Below are positions 14,116 through 21,471 of a stretch of DNA of 21,882 nt, in pieces. The notes under the pieces were generated by a model. That model was not told the origin of the DNA. It did no database searches and worked only from the letters and a program-made list of their open reading frames with translations. Position 1 is the stretch's first letter. Every line of letters starts with the position of its first letter. The DNA is taken from positions 1 to 21,882 of the forward strand of contig DASSLY010000035.1 of NCBI GenBank assembly GCA_035689185.1, read 5' to 3'. Source of the stretch: DASSLY01 sp035689185 (lineage in GTDB: Bacteria; Actinomycetota; Actinomycetes; Actinomycetales; Dermatophilaceae). Both the position numbers and the translations under genes were made by a program.

Positions 14116-14961
14116 GTGACCACCGCAGCGCAGCCACCGGCGCGAGCCGCCGTCGGGGTCATCGGCGGGTCAGGCCTCTACCAGCTGCTGGACGACGCGC
14201 GACAGCTCGTGGTCGAGACGCCGTTCGGTGCTCCGAGCGGCCCGCTGACCATCGCCGAGGTCAGCGGCCGGCGGGTCGCCTTCGTCGCCCGCCATGGCCC
14301 CGACCACCACTTGCCTCCACACCTGGTTCCCTACCGAGCCAACCTCTGGGCGCTGCGCTCCGTCGGGGTCCGCCAGGTTCTCGGGCCGTGCGCGGTCGGT
14401 TCGCTCGTAGCCGACTGCGGCCCCGGCACGCTCGTCGTTCCAGACCAGGTCGTCGACCGCACCTGGGGGCGGGCACACACCGTGTATGACGAGCCCGGGC
14501 CGGTCGTGCACGTCTCGTTCGCCGACCCGTACTGTCCGAGCGGGCGGGCCGCCGCCGCGGCGGCCGCGCGCGCCGGTGGGTTCGAGGTGGCAGAACACGG
14601 CACGCTCGTCGTCGTCAACGGCCCCCGCTTCTCCTCCCGCGCCGAGTCGCAGTGGCACCAGCAGGCCGGGGGGACCGTGGTCGGCATGACCGGCATGCCC
14701 GAGGCGGCGATCGCTCGGGAGCTGGCGATGTGCTACACCGCGCTGGCCCTGGTGACCGACCTCGACGCCGGCGTTCAAGGCGCGGCGTCGGTGTCTCAGA
14801 CCGAGGTGTTCCACGTGTTCGCCGGCAACATCGACCGGCTCAAGCAGGTCCTGCGGACCGTGATCGGGATGCTGCCTGGGGACCAGAGCGACGCCGAAGC
14901 CTCATGCCCGTGCCGGCGGACGCTGGACGGGCTGACCCTGCCGTTCGAGCTGCCGCAATGA
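14116..14961 (+). CDS. mtnP: S-methyl-5'-thioadenosine phosphorylase
   Basis: The enzyme phosphorolyses 5'-methylthioadenosine to adenine and methylthioribose-1-phosphate, salvaging by-products of polyamine and S-adenosylmethionine metabolism. The 281-residue protein has VGVIGGSGLY (13-22), ARHGPDHHLPPH (58-69), YRANLWAL (73-80), VVPDQVVDRT (107-116), NGPRFSSRAES (168-178), GMTGMPEAAIARELAM (190-205) and TDLD with Asp215 and Asp217. The paired aspartates favour 6-amino over 6-oxo purines, supporting MTA phosphorylase over a guanosine/inosine enzyme. A C-terminal CPC motif (264-266) resembles the CXC seen in some archaeal relatives. The start is GTG with a candidate leaderless promoter. The SAF-domain gene follows after 16 bp, so they may be co-transcribed. 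Confidence 0.9.
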   Translation: MTTAAQPPARAAVGVIGGSGLYQLLDDARQLVVETPFGAPSGPLTIAEVSGRRVAFVARHGPDHHLPPHLVPYRANLWALRSVGVRQVLGPCAVGSLVADCGPGTLVVPDQVVDRTWGRAHTVYDEPGPVVHVSFADPYCPSGRAAAAAAARAGGFEVAEHGTLVVVNGPRFSSRAESQWHQQAGGTVVGMTGMPEAAIARELAMCYTALALVTDLDAGVQGAASVSQTEVFHVFAGNIDRLKQVLRTVIGMLPGDQSDAEASCPCRRTLDGLTLPFELPQ

Positions 14962-14977
14962 GCAGGCCTACGACGAC

Positions 14978-15727
14978 ATGCCGATGACCCTCCCGCGACC
15001 GGCGCAGGTGCCCAGGCCACCGGGCGGGCGACCCGCGGTTCCCGCGCCGCGACGCCGCCGGCTGGACCGAATGCTGCCCGGACCGTTACGCGGCACGAGT
15101 CGCCGCGCGGCATACCGGCGATCCCAGGCGCGCCGCGCCGTCGCGGCGCTGCTGGCGGCCGCCGCGGTGTGGCTCGTCCTGGACACCCTGCTGCCGGATC
15201 CACGCCCAGCCGGTGATCCGGTACTGGTCGCGGCGTCCGCGCTCCCCGCCGGGCACGTGCTGACCAGCGGGGACCTGCGCGAGGCGCGCTGGCCACCCGC
15301 GCTGCGTCCGGCCGCCGCCCTGTCCGACGCCGCCCGGCTGATCGGCCAGACGCTCGCCTCGGGGATCGACCCCGGCGAAGTGATCACCTCCTCGCGGGTG
15401 CGGGGCGCCGGGCTGCTCAGTGCCGCCCCGCCCGGGATGCTGGCAGCGCGGGTGCCCCTGAGCGACCCGGGGACGGCCCGGCTGGTCGCAGCTGGCGACC
15501 GGGTGGATCTCGTCGCCCCGGCGACAGGCGCTGTGCTGATCCGGGCGGCGGCGGTGCTGGCGGTGGACCAGGCCGGCAGCCCAGGGGGTGGGCTGCTCGG
15601 GAACACGCCGGTGGAGGAGTCGGCGGGCATCGTGGTGGCGGTGGACGAAAGCACGGCCGTTGAGCTGGCCAGGACGACGGCAGGCGGCGCAGGCGTCTTC
15701 GTCGTCCTACGCCGGCCCGGCCAGTAA
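14978..15727 (+). CDS. SAF-domain (CpaB/RcpC-like) membrane protein
   Basis: The 249-residue protein has a Pro/Arg-rich cytoplasmic N-terminus, one membrane helix (about 52-71), a SAF domain (about 80-145: VLVAASALPAGHVLTSGDL, then LIGQTLASGIDPGEVITSSRV) and a C-terminal RcpC-like region (150-248: RVPLSDPGTARLVAAGDRVD, IVVAVDESTAVELA). CpaB/RcpC proteins belong to Flp/Tad pilus assembly, but no other tad gene is in the window. Stand-alone copies next to mscL and FmdB genes are common in actinomycetes as I recall, and their role is unknown. ATG 14978 or the in-frame ATG 14984 are both possible; neither has a clear ribosome site, suggesting translation coupled to mtnP 16 bp upstream. Confidence 0.75.
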   Translation: MPMTLPRPAQVPRPPGGRPAVPAPRRRRLDRMLPGPLRGTSRRAAYRRSQARRAVAALLAAAAVWLVLDTLLPDPRPAGDPVLVAASALPAGHVLTSGDLREARWPPALRPAAALSDAARLIGQTLASGIDPGEVITSSRVRGAGLLSAAPPGMLAARVPLSDPGTARLVAAGDRVDLVAPATGAVLIRAAAVLAVDQAGSPGGGLLGNTPVEESAGIVVAVDESTAVELARTTAGGAGVFVVLRRPGQ

Positions 15728-15757
15728 GGTATCCGGGCGGGACCCAGCCGCATCGCC

Positions 15758-15864
15758 GCGGACCGGGGTCGGTGCACGCGACGACGGGGTCGGTGCATTC
15801 GACGACGGGGTCGGTGCACGCCACGACCGGGGTTCGCGCGCGCGACGACCGAGGTCCGCGGCGG
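15758..15864 (+). repeat. About five imperfect 21-bp tandem repeats upstream of mscL
   Basis: The two best units, GACGACGGGGTCGGTGCA plus three bases, are at 15780-15800 and 15801-15821 and differ at two positions. Diverged units flank them at 15758-15779, 15822-15843 and 15844-15864. The array fills about half of the 227-bp gap between the SAF gene and mscL. Because the unit is a multiple of three it stays open in several frames, but no ribosome site or family match supports coding. Confidence 0.7.
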
Positions 15865-15954
15865 CCACGAGGTCTTTCCACACTGGCCGAATCGTGTCCC
15901 GATCAATTACCTGGCACCCAGCCGCGTCGCGGCAACAGCTGCAAAGGACTGCAC

Positions 15955-16350
15955 ATGCTCAAGGGCTTCAAGGACTTCCTCATGCGCGGCAACGTCGTGG
16001 ACCTGGCGGTCGCGGTCGTCGTCGGCGCCGCGTTCGCGAAGGTGGTGGACACCTTCGTCAGCGCCATCATCACCCCGATCCTCAACTCCTTGGGCGCACC
16101 GTCCTCGGCAGGCTGGGGCTTCTCCCTGCGTGGCGGCGAACTGGCACAGAAGACGTTCGTCAACCTCTCCACGATCGTCAACGCGATCGTGGTGTTCGTG
16201 CTGACCGCAGCGGTCGTGTACTTCATCTTCGTGCTGCCGATGAACCGCTTCGCGGAGCTCCGCAAGCGTGGGATCGAGCCGGAACCGGACAAGCCGAGCG
16301 AAGAGATCCTGCTGCTCACGGACATCCGCGACGCCGTGCGCAGCCGCTGA
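15955..16350 (+). CDS. mscL: Large-conductance mechanosensitive channel MscL
   Basis: MscL opens under membrane tension to release solutes during hypo-osmotic shock. The 131-residue protein starts MLKGFKDFLMRGNVVDLAVA, the family signature, with helix 1 at about 14-40, a periplasmic loop, helix 2 at about 70-93 (NAIVVFVLTAAVVYFIFVLP) and a C-terminal amphipathic bundle ending KPSEEILLLTDIRDAVRSR. The length is typical. ATG 15955 is chosen because AAAGGA lies 6 nt upstream; an earlier in-frame ATG (15772) would add 61 repeat-encoded residues and is rejected. A hairpin overlaps the stop codon. Confidence 0.96.
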   Translation: MLKGFKDFLMRGNVVDLAVAVVVGAAFAKVVDTFVSAIITPILNSLGAPSSAGWGFSLRGGELAQKTFVNLSTIVNAIVVFVLTAAVVYFIFVLPMNRFAELRKRGIEPEPDKPSEEILLLTDIRDAVRSR

Positions 16351-16368
16351 CGCCGCGATAGCGGCGTC
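16349..16368. terminator. Hairpin terminator between mscL and the convergent helicase gene
   Basis: GACGCCGC and GCGGCGTC form a perfect 8-bp stem around a GATA loop. It overlaps the mscL TGA and ends 6 bp before the stop of the opposite-strand helicase gene, so it can serve both. No U tract is present. Confidence 0.65.
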
Positions 16369-16374
16369 CTCGCG

Positions 16375-19300
16375 TCACTCCCAGTGCGGTGGGCGCTGGG
16401 CCTGAAGCCATTCGCTGCGGTCCCGCTCTCCGGGTAGGTCGCCCCATCCGACGTCGGAGTCGTCCGGGGCGCGCACCGGCTCCGCTAACTCGACCGGCCG
16501 CCGCGCCGCCTGGTCAGTGGCCGCGCCAGCAGACGCCGGCGAAGCGTCCTCGGACCCGGTCGGCTCGGCGCCCAGGGGCTCGACGCCCAGGGGCTCGACG
16601 CCCAGCGGCTCGGCGCCCAGGGGCTCGACGCCCAGGGTCGCGAGCAACCGGGCCACCTCCCCGTCCGGGTCGCGGTAGGCGTCGGTCGACCAGACCCGCA
16701 GGTGCCGCCAGCCCAGCCGTTCGAGCTGCTCGGGCCGGAGCCGGTCGCGGTCCCTGCTGCTCGGCATAGCGCGATACCCCAGGCCGTCGGTCTCCACCGC
16801 CAACGCCAGTCGCCCCGGCGCGGCCGGGTCCTCCACCGCGAGGTCGACGGGATAGCTGGAGCTGCCGAACGCCTCGTGAACGGTCAGGCCATGCGCGCGC
16901 AGCCGGTCGGCAAGCCCGCTTACCAGCGCTGCGGGGGCGGGACCGGGCACCACCGTCGCCGGTGGTGCCGGGGGGGCCGACGGCAGCGGTTCCGGGGACC
17001 AGTTCACACCCGTGGCCACCTCCGGCACACCGGCGGGCGCCGCGCCTCGCTCACCGGTCACCGCGTCCGGCACGCCGAGCGCCGCGTCCGGCACGTCGAG
17101 CGCCCCGTCCGGCACGCCGAGCGCAGCGTCCGGCACGTCGAGCGCCGCGTCCGGGACACCGGCGACACCCTGCTCCGGCTGCGGCTCCTGAGCTGCCGTG
17201 ACCACCGCGGGAGTTGGCGGGGCCTGCATACCCTGCGTTGCGGCATACGCGAGGAAGTCCCGGAGCATGACCGACCCGCGGGACCGCAGCCGGCCCGGGT
17301 CCAGGTCCTCCGCGCGCAGCGCCGACACCACCGTCATCTGCCGCCGGGCGCGGGTGATAGCGACGTTGAGGCGGCGCTCGCCACCGTCGAGGTTCAGCGG
17401 GCCGAACCGATGCAGCACCCGACCGTGCGGGGTCTTGCCGAACCCGATGGTGAGAATAATTCGGTCGCGCTCGTCCCCCTGGACCCGCTCCAGGTTCTTG
17501 ACGAAGAACCGCTCAGCCACGTCGTCGTCGAAGAAGTCTGCGACGTCCGGGGCCGACTGCAGCGCCCGCCGCAGAGCCTCCTCCACCCGTTGCGCGTGTC
17601 GGATGCCGAGGGCGATCACACCCAGCGACCGCTGCGGGCTGGTCCGGGCGTGATCCAGCACCAGTTCCACCACCCGGTCCACCTCGGCGATGGTGGACTC
17701 GATGGCGTCCTGGCCGGCCTGGACCGCGCCGACGCCGTCGACCGGCTCCAGTGTCAGCACCGGCGCGCCACCGACACCGGGGAAGGTCACCAGCGAGCCG
17801 TCGTACATCTGCGCGTTCGCGAACGCGACCAGCCGTTCGTCCAGCGAGCGGTAGTGCCAGGTCAGCCGCCTCATCGGCAGGGCCGCCGCGAGCACGTCCA
17901 GCACCGACTCGGCGCCCTCGGTGAGCGTGTCGGTGAACGGCTCGCCGTCCTCGTCCTCCTCGGTGGCGACGGTGAAGAACGACGTCGGCGGGAGCTGCCG
18001 CTCGTCCCCGGCGACGACGACCTGGCTGGCGCGGGAGATGGCGGACACGGCCTGCGCCGGCGGGATCTGCGACGCCTCGTCGAAGACCACGACGTCGAAC
18101 CAGCGGCCCGCGGGCAGCAGCGAGGCGACCACCAGCGGGCTCATCGCCCAGCAGGGCTTCACCGCGGTGAGCACGTCGCCGGCCGCGGGCAGCAGTTCGC
18201 GCAGCGGTCGGTGACGGCGCGACTTCGCCGCCTCGCGCCGGACCAGTGCCTCCTGGTCCGGGTGCTGGGCCAGAACCTCGCGCAGCCGCTCCCCTGCGTC
18301 GGCCCGGACCCGCTGCACGCTGGCCGCGAGGTGGGCCCGGTCGGCCTGGCGGTACTCCTGGCTCACCTTGCGCAGGTGGTCGCCGTCGTGCGCCCCGTAT
18401 GCCGGGTCGCTCACCGTCACGCTGTCCAGGATCGAGGCCCACCAGACCGCCTCGAGCTCGGCGGGCACGTCGTCGGCGGCGACGTTGCGGGTCGCCAGGT
18501 CGTCCAGCAGACTCCCCAGCCCGGCCGAGCGGAGCTCGTCGAACGCGCCGATCACCCGCGGGATGACGGCCAGCCGCTCCGGTGCTGCCGCCAGCCGGTC
18601 CAGCCGGGCCCGGAGCAGCGGGAGGTCGGCGCCGATGAGGTCGCCGCCCTCGGCGGTCCGGGCGAGCCGACCCTCCAGCCAAGCCAGGTCCCGGGCGACG
18701 GCGGCGTACGCCTGCTCCGCCTCGGCCAGCCCGGCGGGAGTGTCCGGTCGCCCGCCCCCGCCGGCGACCTGGTGCCAGCCGGCCCGCTGGGCCTGCGCCA
18801 GCGCGAGGGCCGCGTGCAGGTCGGCCGGGGGCCGACCGGGCCGGAGCAGGCCGCGGGCCTGCCGCCGCAGCTGCCACCGGGCCCACCAGCTCAACGAGAT
18901 CGCGGCCCGGCGGCGGAAGTCCTTGCTGCCCGTCGCGGCCACCAGGTCGGTCAGCGGCTGGTCGTAGATCTCCGGCCGGAACGTCTCCAGCGTGTCACGC
19001 ACCTGGGCGAGCACCCCCAGCACCCGCCCCCAGTCGCCGACCCTGCTCGCTGCGGGCACACCGACGGTCGCGGTCGTCGCGTCCAGGTAGGTGCCGACTT
19101 CGCGCAGCCCCCCGCCGGCGAGGCGGCTGACGATCTCGTGCGCCTTGGTCGCCTCCTCGGTGGAGGTGACCCGCGCGGCATACCAGGGGTCGTCGTCGTG
19201 ACCGGGCAGCCAGGCCCCGAGCGCGACCGCTTCCCGCAGGTCGTCGGCCAGCCCGAGCATGCGGTCCCGGGACAGCGAGGACAGCGTGGCTGCTGGGATA

Positions 19301-20574
19301 CGGACGGCGGACAGGTGACTGCGCAGCCCGCAGAGGGCGACCTGGGCGTCGAACGCGCTGACCTTCCACGGGTCCCGGACCGCGTGCAGGGCGGCGGCGT
19401 GGCCGACGAGGACCCCCCGCCGGTGGGTGAGCGTGCGGTGGATCGCGGCCGTGTCGGGGTCGCGTGCCTCCGCCCCGCGTTCCAGCGCCGCCCCCAGGTC
19501 CTGGGCCACCCGGCGCTTGCTGGCGACTCCGTCGTAGGCGTCCAGGACCAGGTCGGACAGCCCAAGCCGGTCCAGCCGGCCGAGGACCGCGTCGATAGCG
19601 GCCCGCTTCTCGGCAACGAAGAGCACCCGCTTGCCGTCCGCGGCGAGCGAGGCGATCAGGTTGGCGATGGTCTGGCTCTTGCCGGTGCCCGGCGGGCCCT
19701 TGACCACCAGGTTCGCGCCGGCCCGGACGGCGTCGACCACCGCCTGCTGGGAGGAGTCGGCGTCCAGGACCAGGTGCTCGCGGTCCGGGTCGGGGTCGGT
19801 GGTGGGCTCCGGCAGGTGGGAGCGGACCGCCCGCAGGGCGTCCGGGTCGCCGGCCAGCGCGGCGACCACGTCGTGGTCGGCCAGGCCGGCCCCCTGCGCG
19901 GCCAGGTCGGCCACCATCGGCAGCTTGGCGTAGGAGAAGGTGCCGACCACCAGCCGCGGGGCGACCTCGAAGCTGGGCACCGACTGGCACAGCCCGGCCA
20001 GGGCCTGGAAGGCCGGGTGCGGGTCGAAGGAGCCCCCGACCGTGGCCATCTCCTCCAGCGCCTCGGCGTCGACCTCGATCCCCTGCTCGGAGCGCAGGTA
20101 GTGCTCCAGCACCGGGTTGAGCTCGACGTCGGGGCCCAGGTCGACGGCGAAGTCCTGCTGGGCCGCGCCGGTCGGCTTGAGCTGGCACGACCGCAGCAGC
20201 ACGGGAGCGGCCGGGAACCGGGTGCTGCCCCGGACCTTCCAGCTGGCCATCCCGATGGCCAGGAAGCCGGCGCTGATGCCCCGCTCCTCCTTCAGCTCCA
20301 GGGTCTTGGCCCGGATGGTGCGCGCGCGGCGGCGCGCCTCGTCCAGCGCCGCCGGCTCGCGAACGAGGTCGGACAGCTTGGTCGCCCGGCCGGCCATGAG
20401 CATGGCGACGCCGCCAGGGTGGGCGGTGGTCAGGTCGAGGGTGCCGGAGCGCAGGTCGCGGTACCACAGCAGGCTGTTCCGACCGCCGAGGTCGACCAGG
20501 TGCCGCTGCCACGCCGCGACGGCCTGCGCCACGCGCTCGGCCCGGGCATCGGTCGCCTCCGCCTGCACACTCAC
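16375..20574 (-). CDS. DUF4011 / SF1 helicase / Vsr-like nuclease fusion (Hhe-like defence protein)
   Basis: The 1399-residue protein has an N-terminal DUF4011 region (about 14-210), then a UPF1-like SF1 helicase: Walker A VKGPPGTGKS (291-300), a long helical insertion (about 340-800), Walker B VVVFDEASQIPP (828-839), GDERQLPPTSFF (856-867), WHYRS (906-910), LERVQGDERDRIIL (1028-1041) and RRLNVAITRARR (1067-1078). After a repeat-rich linker a REase_MTES_1575/Vsr-like nuclease (about 1215-1312) shows YPVDLAV (Asp1244), VETDG (Glu1261, Asp1263), SSRDRDRLR and LGWRHLRVWSTD. This is the order reported for the single-gene Hhe anti-phage system. All motifs look intact. GTG 20574 is used; GTG 20568 has the better AGGA spacing. 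Related proteins also occur as apparently core genes in actinomycetes, so a housekeeping DNA/RNA role remains possible. Confidence 0.88.
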   Translation of the reverse strand: MSVQAEATDARAERVAQAVAAWQRHLVDLGGRNSLLWYRDLRSGTLDLTTAHPGGVAMLMAGRATKLSDLVREPAALDEARRRARTIRAKTLELKEERGISAGFLAIGMASWKVRGSTRFPAAPVLLRSCQLKPTGAAQQDFAVDLGPDVELNPVLEHYLRSEQGIEVDAEALEEMATVGGSFDPHPAFQALAGLCQSVPSFEVAPRLVVGTFSYAKLPMVADLAAQGAGLADHDVVAALAGDPDALRAVRSHLPEPTTDPDPDREHLVLDADSSQQAVVDAVRAGANLVVKGPPGTGKSQTIANLIASLAADGKRVLFVAEKRAAIDAVLGRLDRLGLSDLVLDAYDGVASKRRVAQDLGAALERGAEARDPDTAAIHRTLTHRRGVLVGHAAALHAVRDPWKVSAFDAQVALCGLRSHLSAVRIPAATLSSLSRDRMLGLADDLREAVALGAWLPGHDDDPWYAARVTSTEEATKAHEIVSRLAGGGLREVGTYLDATTATVGVPAASRVGDWGRVLGVLAQVRDTLETFRPEIYDQPLTDLVAATGSKDFRRRAAISLSWWARWQLRRQARGLLRPGRPPADLHAALALAQAQRAGWHQVAGGGGRPDTPAGLAEAEQAYAAVARDLAWLEGRLARTAEGGDLIGADLPLLRARLDRLAAAPERLAVIPRVIGAFDELRSAGLGSLLDDLATRNVAADDVPAELEAVWWASILDSVTVSDPAYGAHDGDHLRKVSQEYRQADRAHLAASVQRVRADAGERLREVLAQHPDQEALVRREAAKSRRHRPLRELLPAAGDVLTAVKPCWAMSPLVVASLLPAGRWFDVVVFDEASQIPPAQAVSAISRASQVVVAGDERQLPPTSFFTVATEEDEDGEPFTDTLTEGAESVLDVLAAALPMRRLTWHYRSLDERLVAFANAQMYDGSLVTFPGVGGAPVLTLEPVDGVGAVQAGQDAIESTIAEVDRVVELVLDHARTSPQRSLGVIALGIRHAQRVEEALRRALQSAPDVADFFDDDVAERFFVKNLERVQGDERDRIILTIGFGKTPHGRVLHRFGPLNLDGGERRLNVAITRARRQMTVVSALRAEDLDPGRLRSRGSVMLRDFLAYAATQGMQAPPTPAVVTAAQEPQPEQGVAGVPDAALDVPDAALGVPDGALDVPDAALGVPDAVTGERGAAPAGVPEVATGVNWSPEPLPSAPPAPPATVVPGPAPAALVSGLADRLRAHGLTVHEAFGSSSYPVDLAVEDPAAPGRLALAVETDGLGYRAMPSSRDRDRLRPEQLERLGWRHLRVWSTDAYRDPDGEVARLLATLGVEPLGAEPLGVEPLGVEPLGAEPTGSEDASPASAGAATDQAARRPVELAEPVRAPDDSDVGWGDLPGERDRSEWLQAQRPPHWE
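16558..16632 (-). repeat. 15-bp tandem repeat coding for (V/A)EPLG units
   Basis: Within the helicase-nuclease gene, residues 1315-1338 repeat a five-residue unit, VEPLG or AEPLG, about five times just after the nuclease domain. The DNA units are nearly identical, indicating recent slippage. The period keeps the frame open. Confidence 0.85.
17059..17160 (-). repeat. 21-bp tandem repeat coding for (G/D)VPDAAL units
   Basis: Residues 1139-1172 of the helicase-nuclease repeat a seven-residue unit, GVPDAAL or DVPDAAL, nearly five times in the linker between helicase and nuclease. G and D units alternate, pointing to duplication of a 42-bp pair. The period keeps the reading frame. Confidence 0.85.
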
Positions 20575-20581
20575 GTCCTGC

Positions 20582-20587
20582 AGGCTA
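20582..20587 (-). promoter_or_regulatory. Candidate -10 box before the helicase-nuclease gene
   Basis: TAGCCT lies 7 nt before GTG 20574 on the minus strand, close to the TAGTCT-N6 pattern of other genes here. The 164 bp between this gene and the VOC gene otherwise show no clear signal. Confidence 0.3.
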
Positions 20588-20738
20588 ACGACTCGGTATG
20601 ACGCTCCCGTCGCCCGCGCCGGATGCTGGGCGCGATCCGGCCCGCGTGGCTAGCACCGACAGGAACAGGACCACCGCCGAGACGACGGCGACCAGCGCGA
20701 CAGTGACGCGGCATACGGCCCGGATCGCCAGCGTCGGG

Positions 20739-21095
20739 CTACCTGGGGGTCGCGACGTCGAACACGTTGCCCTCCGGATCCTCGAAGCTGACCCACTGCG
20801 AGCCCCACTCGTCGTACTCGCCGAGCTTGGTCGCGCCGAGCCGGGACAACGTGGCCAGGTCGGCCGGCACATCGGAGGCACGAAGGTCCAGGTGCAGCCG
20901 GTTCTTGGCGGTCTTGGCCTCCGGCACCTTGATGAACAGCCACGCGGGGCGCAGGTCGTTCGGCCGCTTGCCGATCGTCGCGAAGTACGGGCTCGCACCC
21001 TCGTCCACCGGATGGCCGATCACCTCCGCCCAGAACGCAGCCAGCCGCCTCGGGTCCTCCGCGTCGAATGCCAGGTTCTCGACCGTCATCACCAT
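20739..21095 (-). CDS. VOC-superfamily (glyoxalase/bleomycin-resistance fold) protein
   Basis: The 118-residue protein has the vicinal-oxygen-chelate pattern: VENLAFDAEDPRRLAAFWAE at the start, then AWLFIKVPE and KNRLHLDLRA with a candidate metal-binding His, and a closing WVSFEDPEGNVFDV whose Glu is the usual second ligand. Members bind small molecules or metals in isomerases, dioxygenases and resistance proteins; the substrate cannot be told. ATG 21095 is chosen for GGGAGG 8 nt upstream, although the frame stays open much further into the decayed DNA behind it. It is monocistronic by appearance, 164 bp upstream of the helicase gene on the same strand. Confidence 0.8.
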   Translation of the reverse strand: MVMTVENLAFDAEDPRRLAAFWAEVIGHPVDEGASPYFATIGKRPNDLRPAWLFIKVPEAKTAKNRLHLDLRASDVPADLATLSRLGATKLGEYDEWGSQWVSFEDPEGNVFDVATPR

Positions 21096-21189
21096 CGGGG
21101 TCGCCTCCCAGTCCTCACTCGTATGTGGTGCGGGTCGCCCTGGTTGTACCAGCCGCCGCCGACAACCCCACCCGGCTTGTTCGGCCGGC

Positions 21190-21467
21190 TCCGGCAACCG
21201 GAGCCGGGCGACCACCGTTGACGGCGACTCGGCCAGCCCCGCCTCCAAAAGCTGCCGGTCGGCGCTCACTAGGGGATGTCGGTGTCGATGGCGGTCCCGG
21301 CCCAGAGCGCGTCGAAGAACGTCAGTCGATGCTCCTGCGACAAGCCGCGCGGCGAGGTGGAACGCCGGGGTTCGGAGGACCAGCGGGGGTCCGATGATCG
21401 CGTCCAGGTCGTCGAGCTGGGCGGTCACGGACGCGGCGGCCCAGCCGGGCCCCCACACGAGGACATT
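21190..21467 (-). pseudogene. Degenerate PIN-domain (VapC-like) toxin
   Basis: On the minus strand NVLVWGPGWAA (from 21467), LDDLDAIIGPPLVL and later PLVSADRQLLEAGLA (ending near 21235) share one frame. The middle piece LTFFDALWAGTAIDTDIP (21325-21272) is in another frame and ends at TAG 21269. The last two join into a typical PIN C-terminus, F-x-D-A-L-x-A-x-T-A-x-x-x-x-I-P-L-V-S-A-D-R-x-L. Two compensating indels, one near 21330 and one in the CCCC run near 21273, explain the frames, and a central part of the domain seems missing. No functional RNase is expected. Confidence 0.55.
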
Positions 21468-21471
21468 CCCA

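Noticed and set aside
15772..15954. 61-codon N-terminal extension of MscL
   Set aside because: It is encoded by the 21-bp repeats, absent from the family, and a good ribosome site precedes the internal ATG at 15955.
15758..17160. CRISPR array suggested by several tandem repeats
   Set aside because: The units are contiguous without unique spacers, lie partly inside a gene, and no cas gene is present.
16702..20601. 1299-codon plus-strand open frame
   Set aside because: It is exactly antisense to the helicase-nuclease gene, has Gly/Arg/His/Pro-biased composition and no family motifs; long antisense frames are expected at this GC content.
20585..20738. Small hydrophobic minus-strand segment (LAIRAV...VVLFLSVLATRAG) between the VOC and helicase genes
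   Set aside because: It looks like one membrane helix, but the only in-frame starts lie far inside the VOC gene or leave 29 codons, and no ribosome site is visible.
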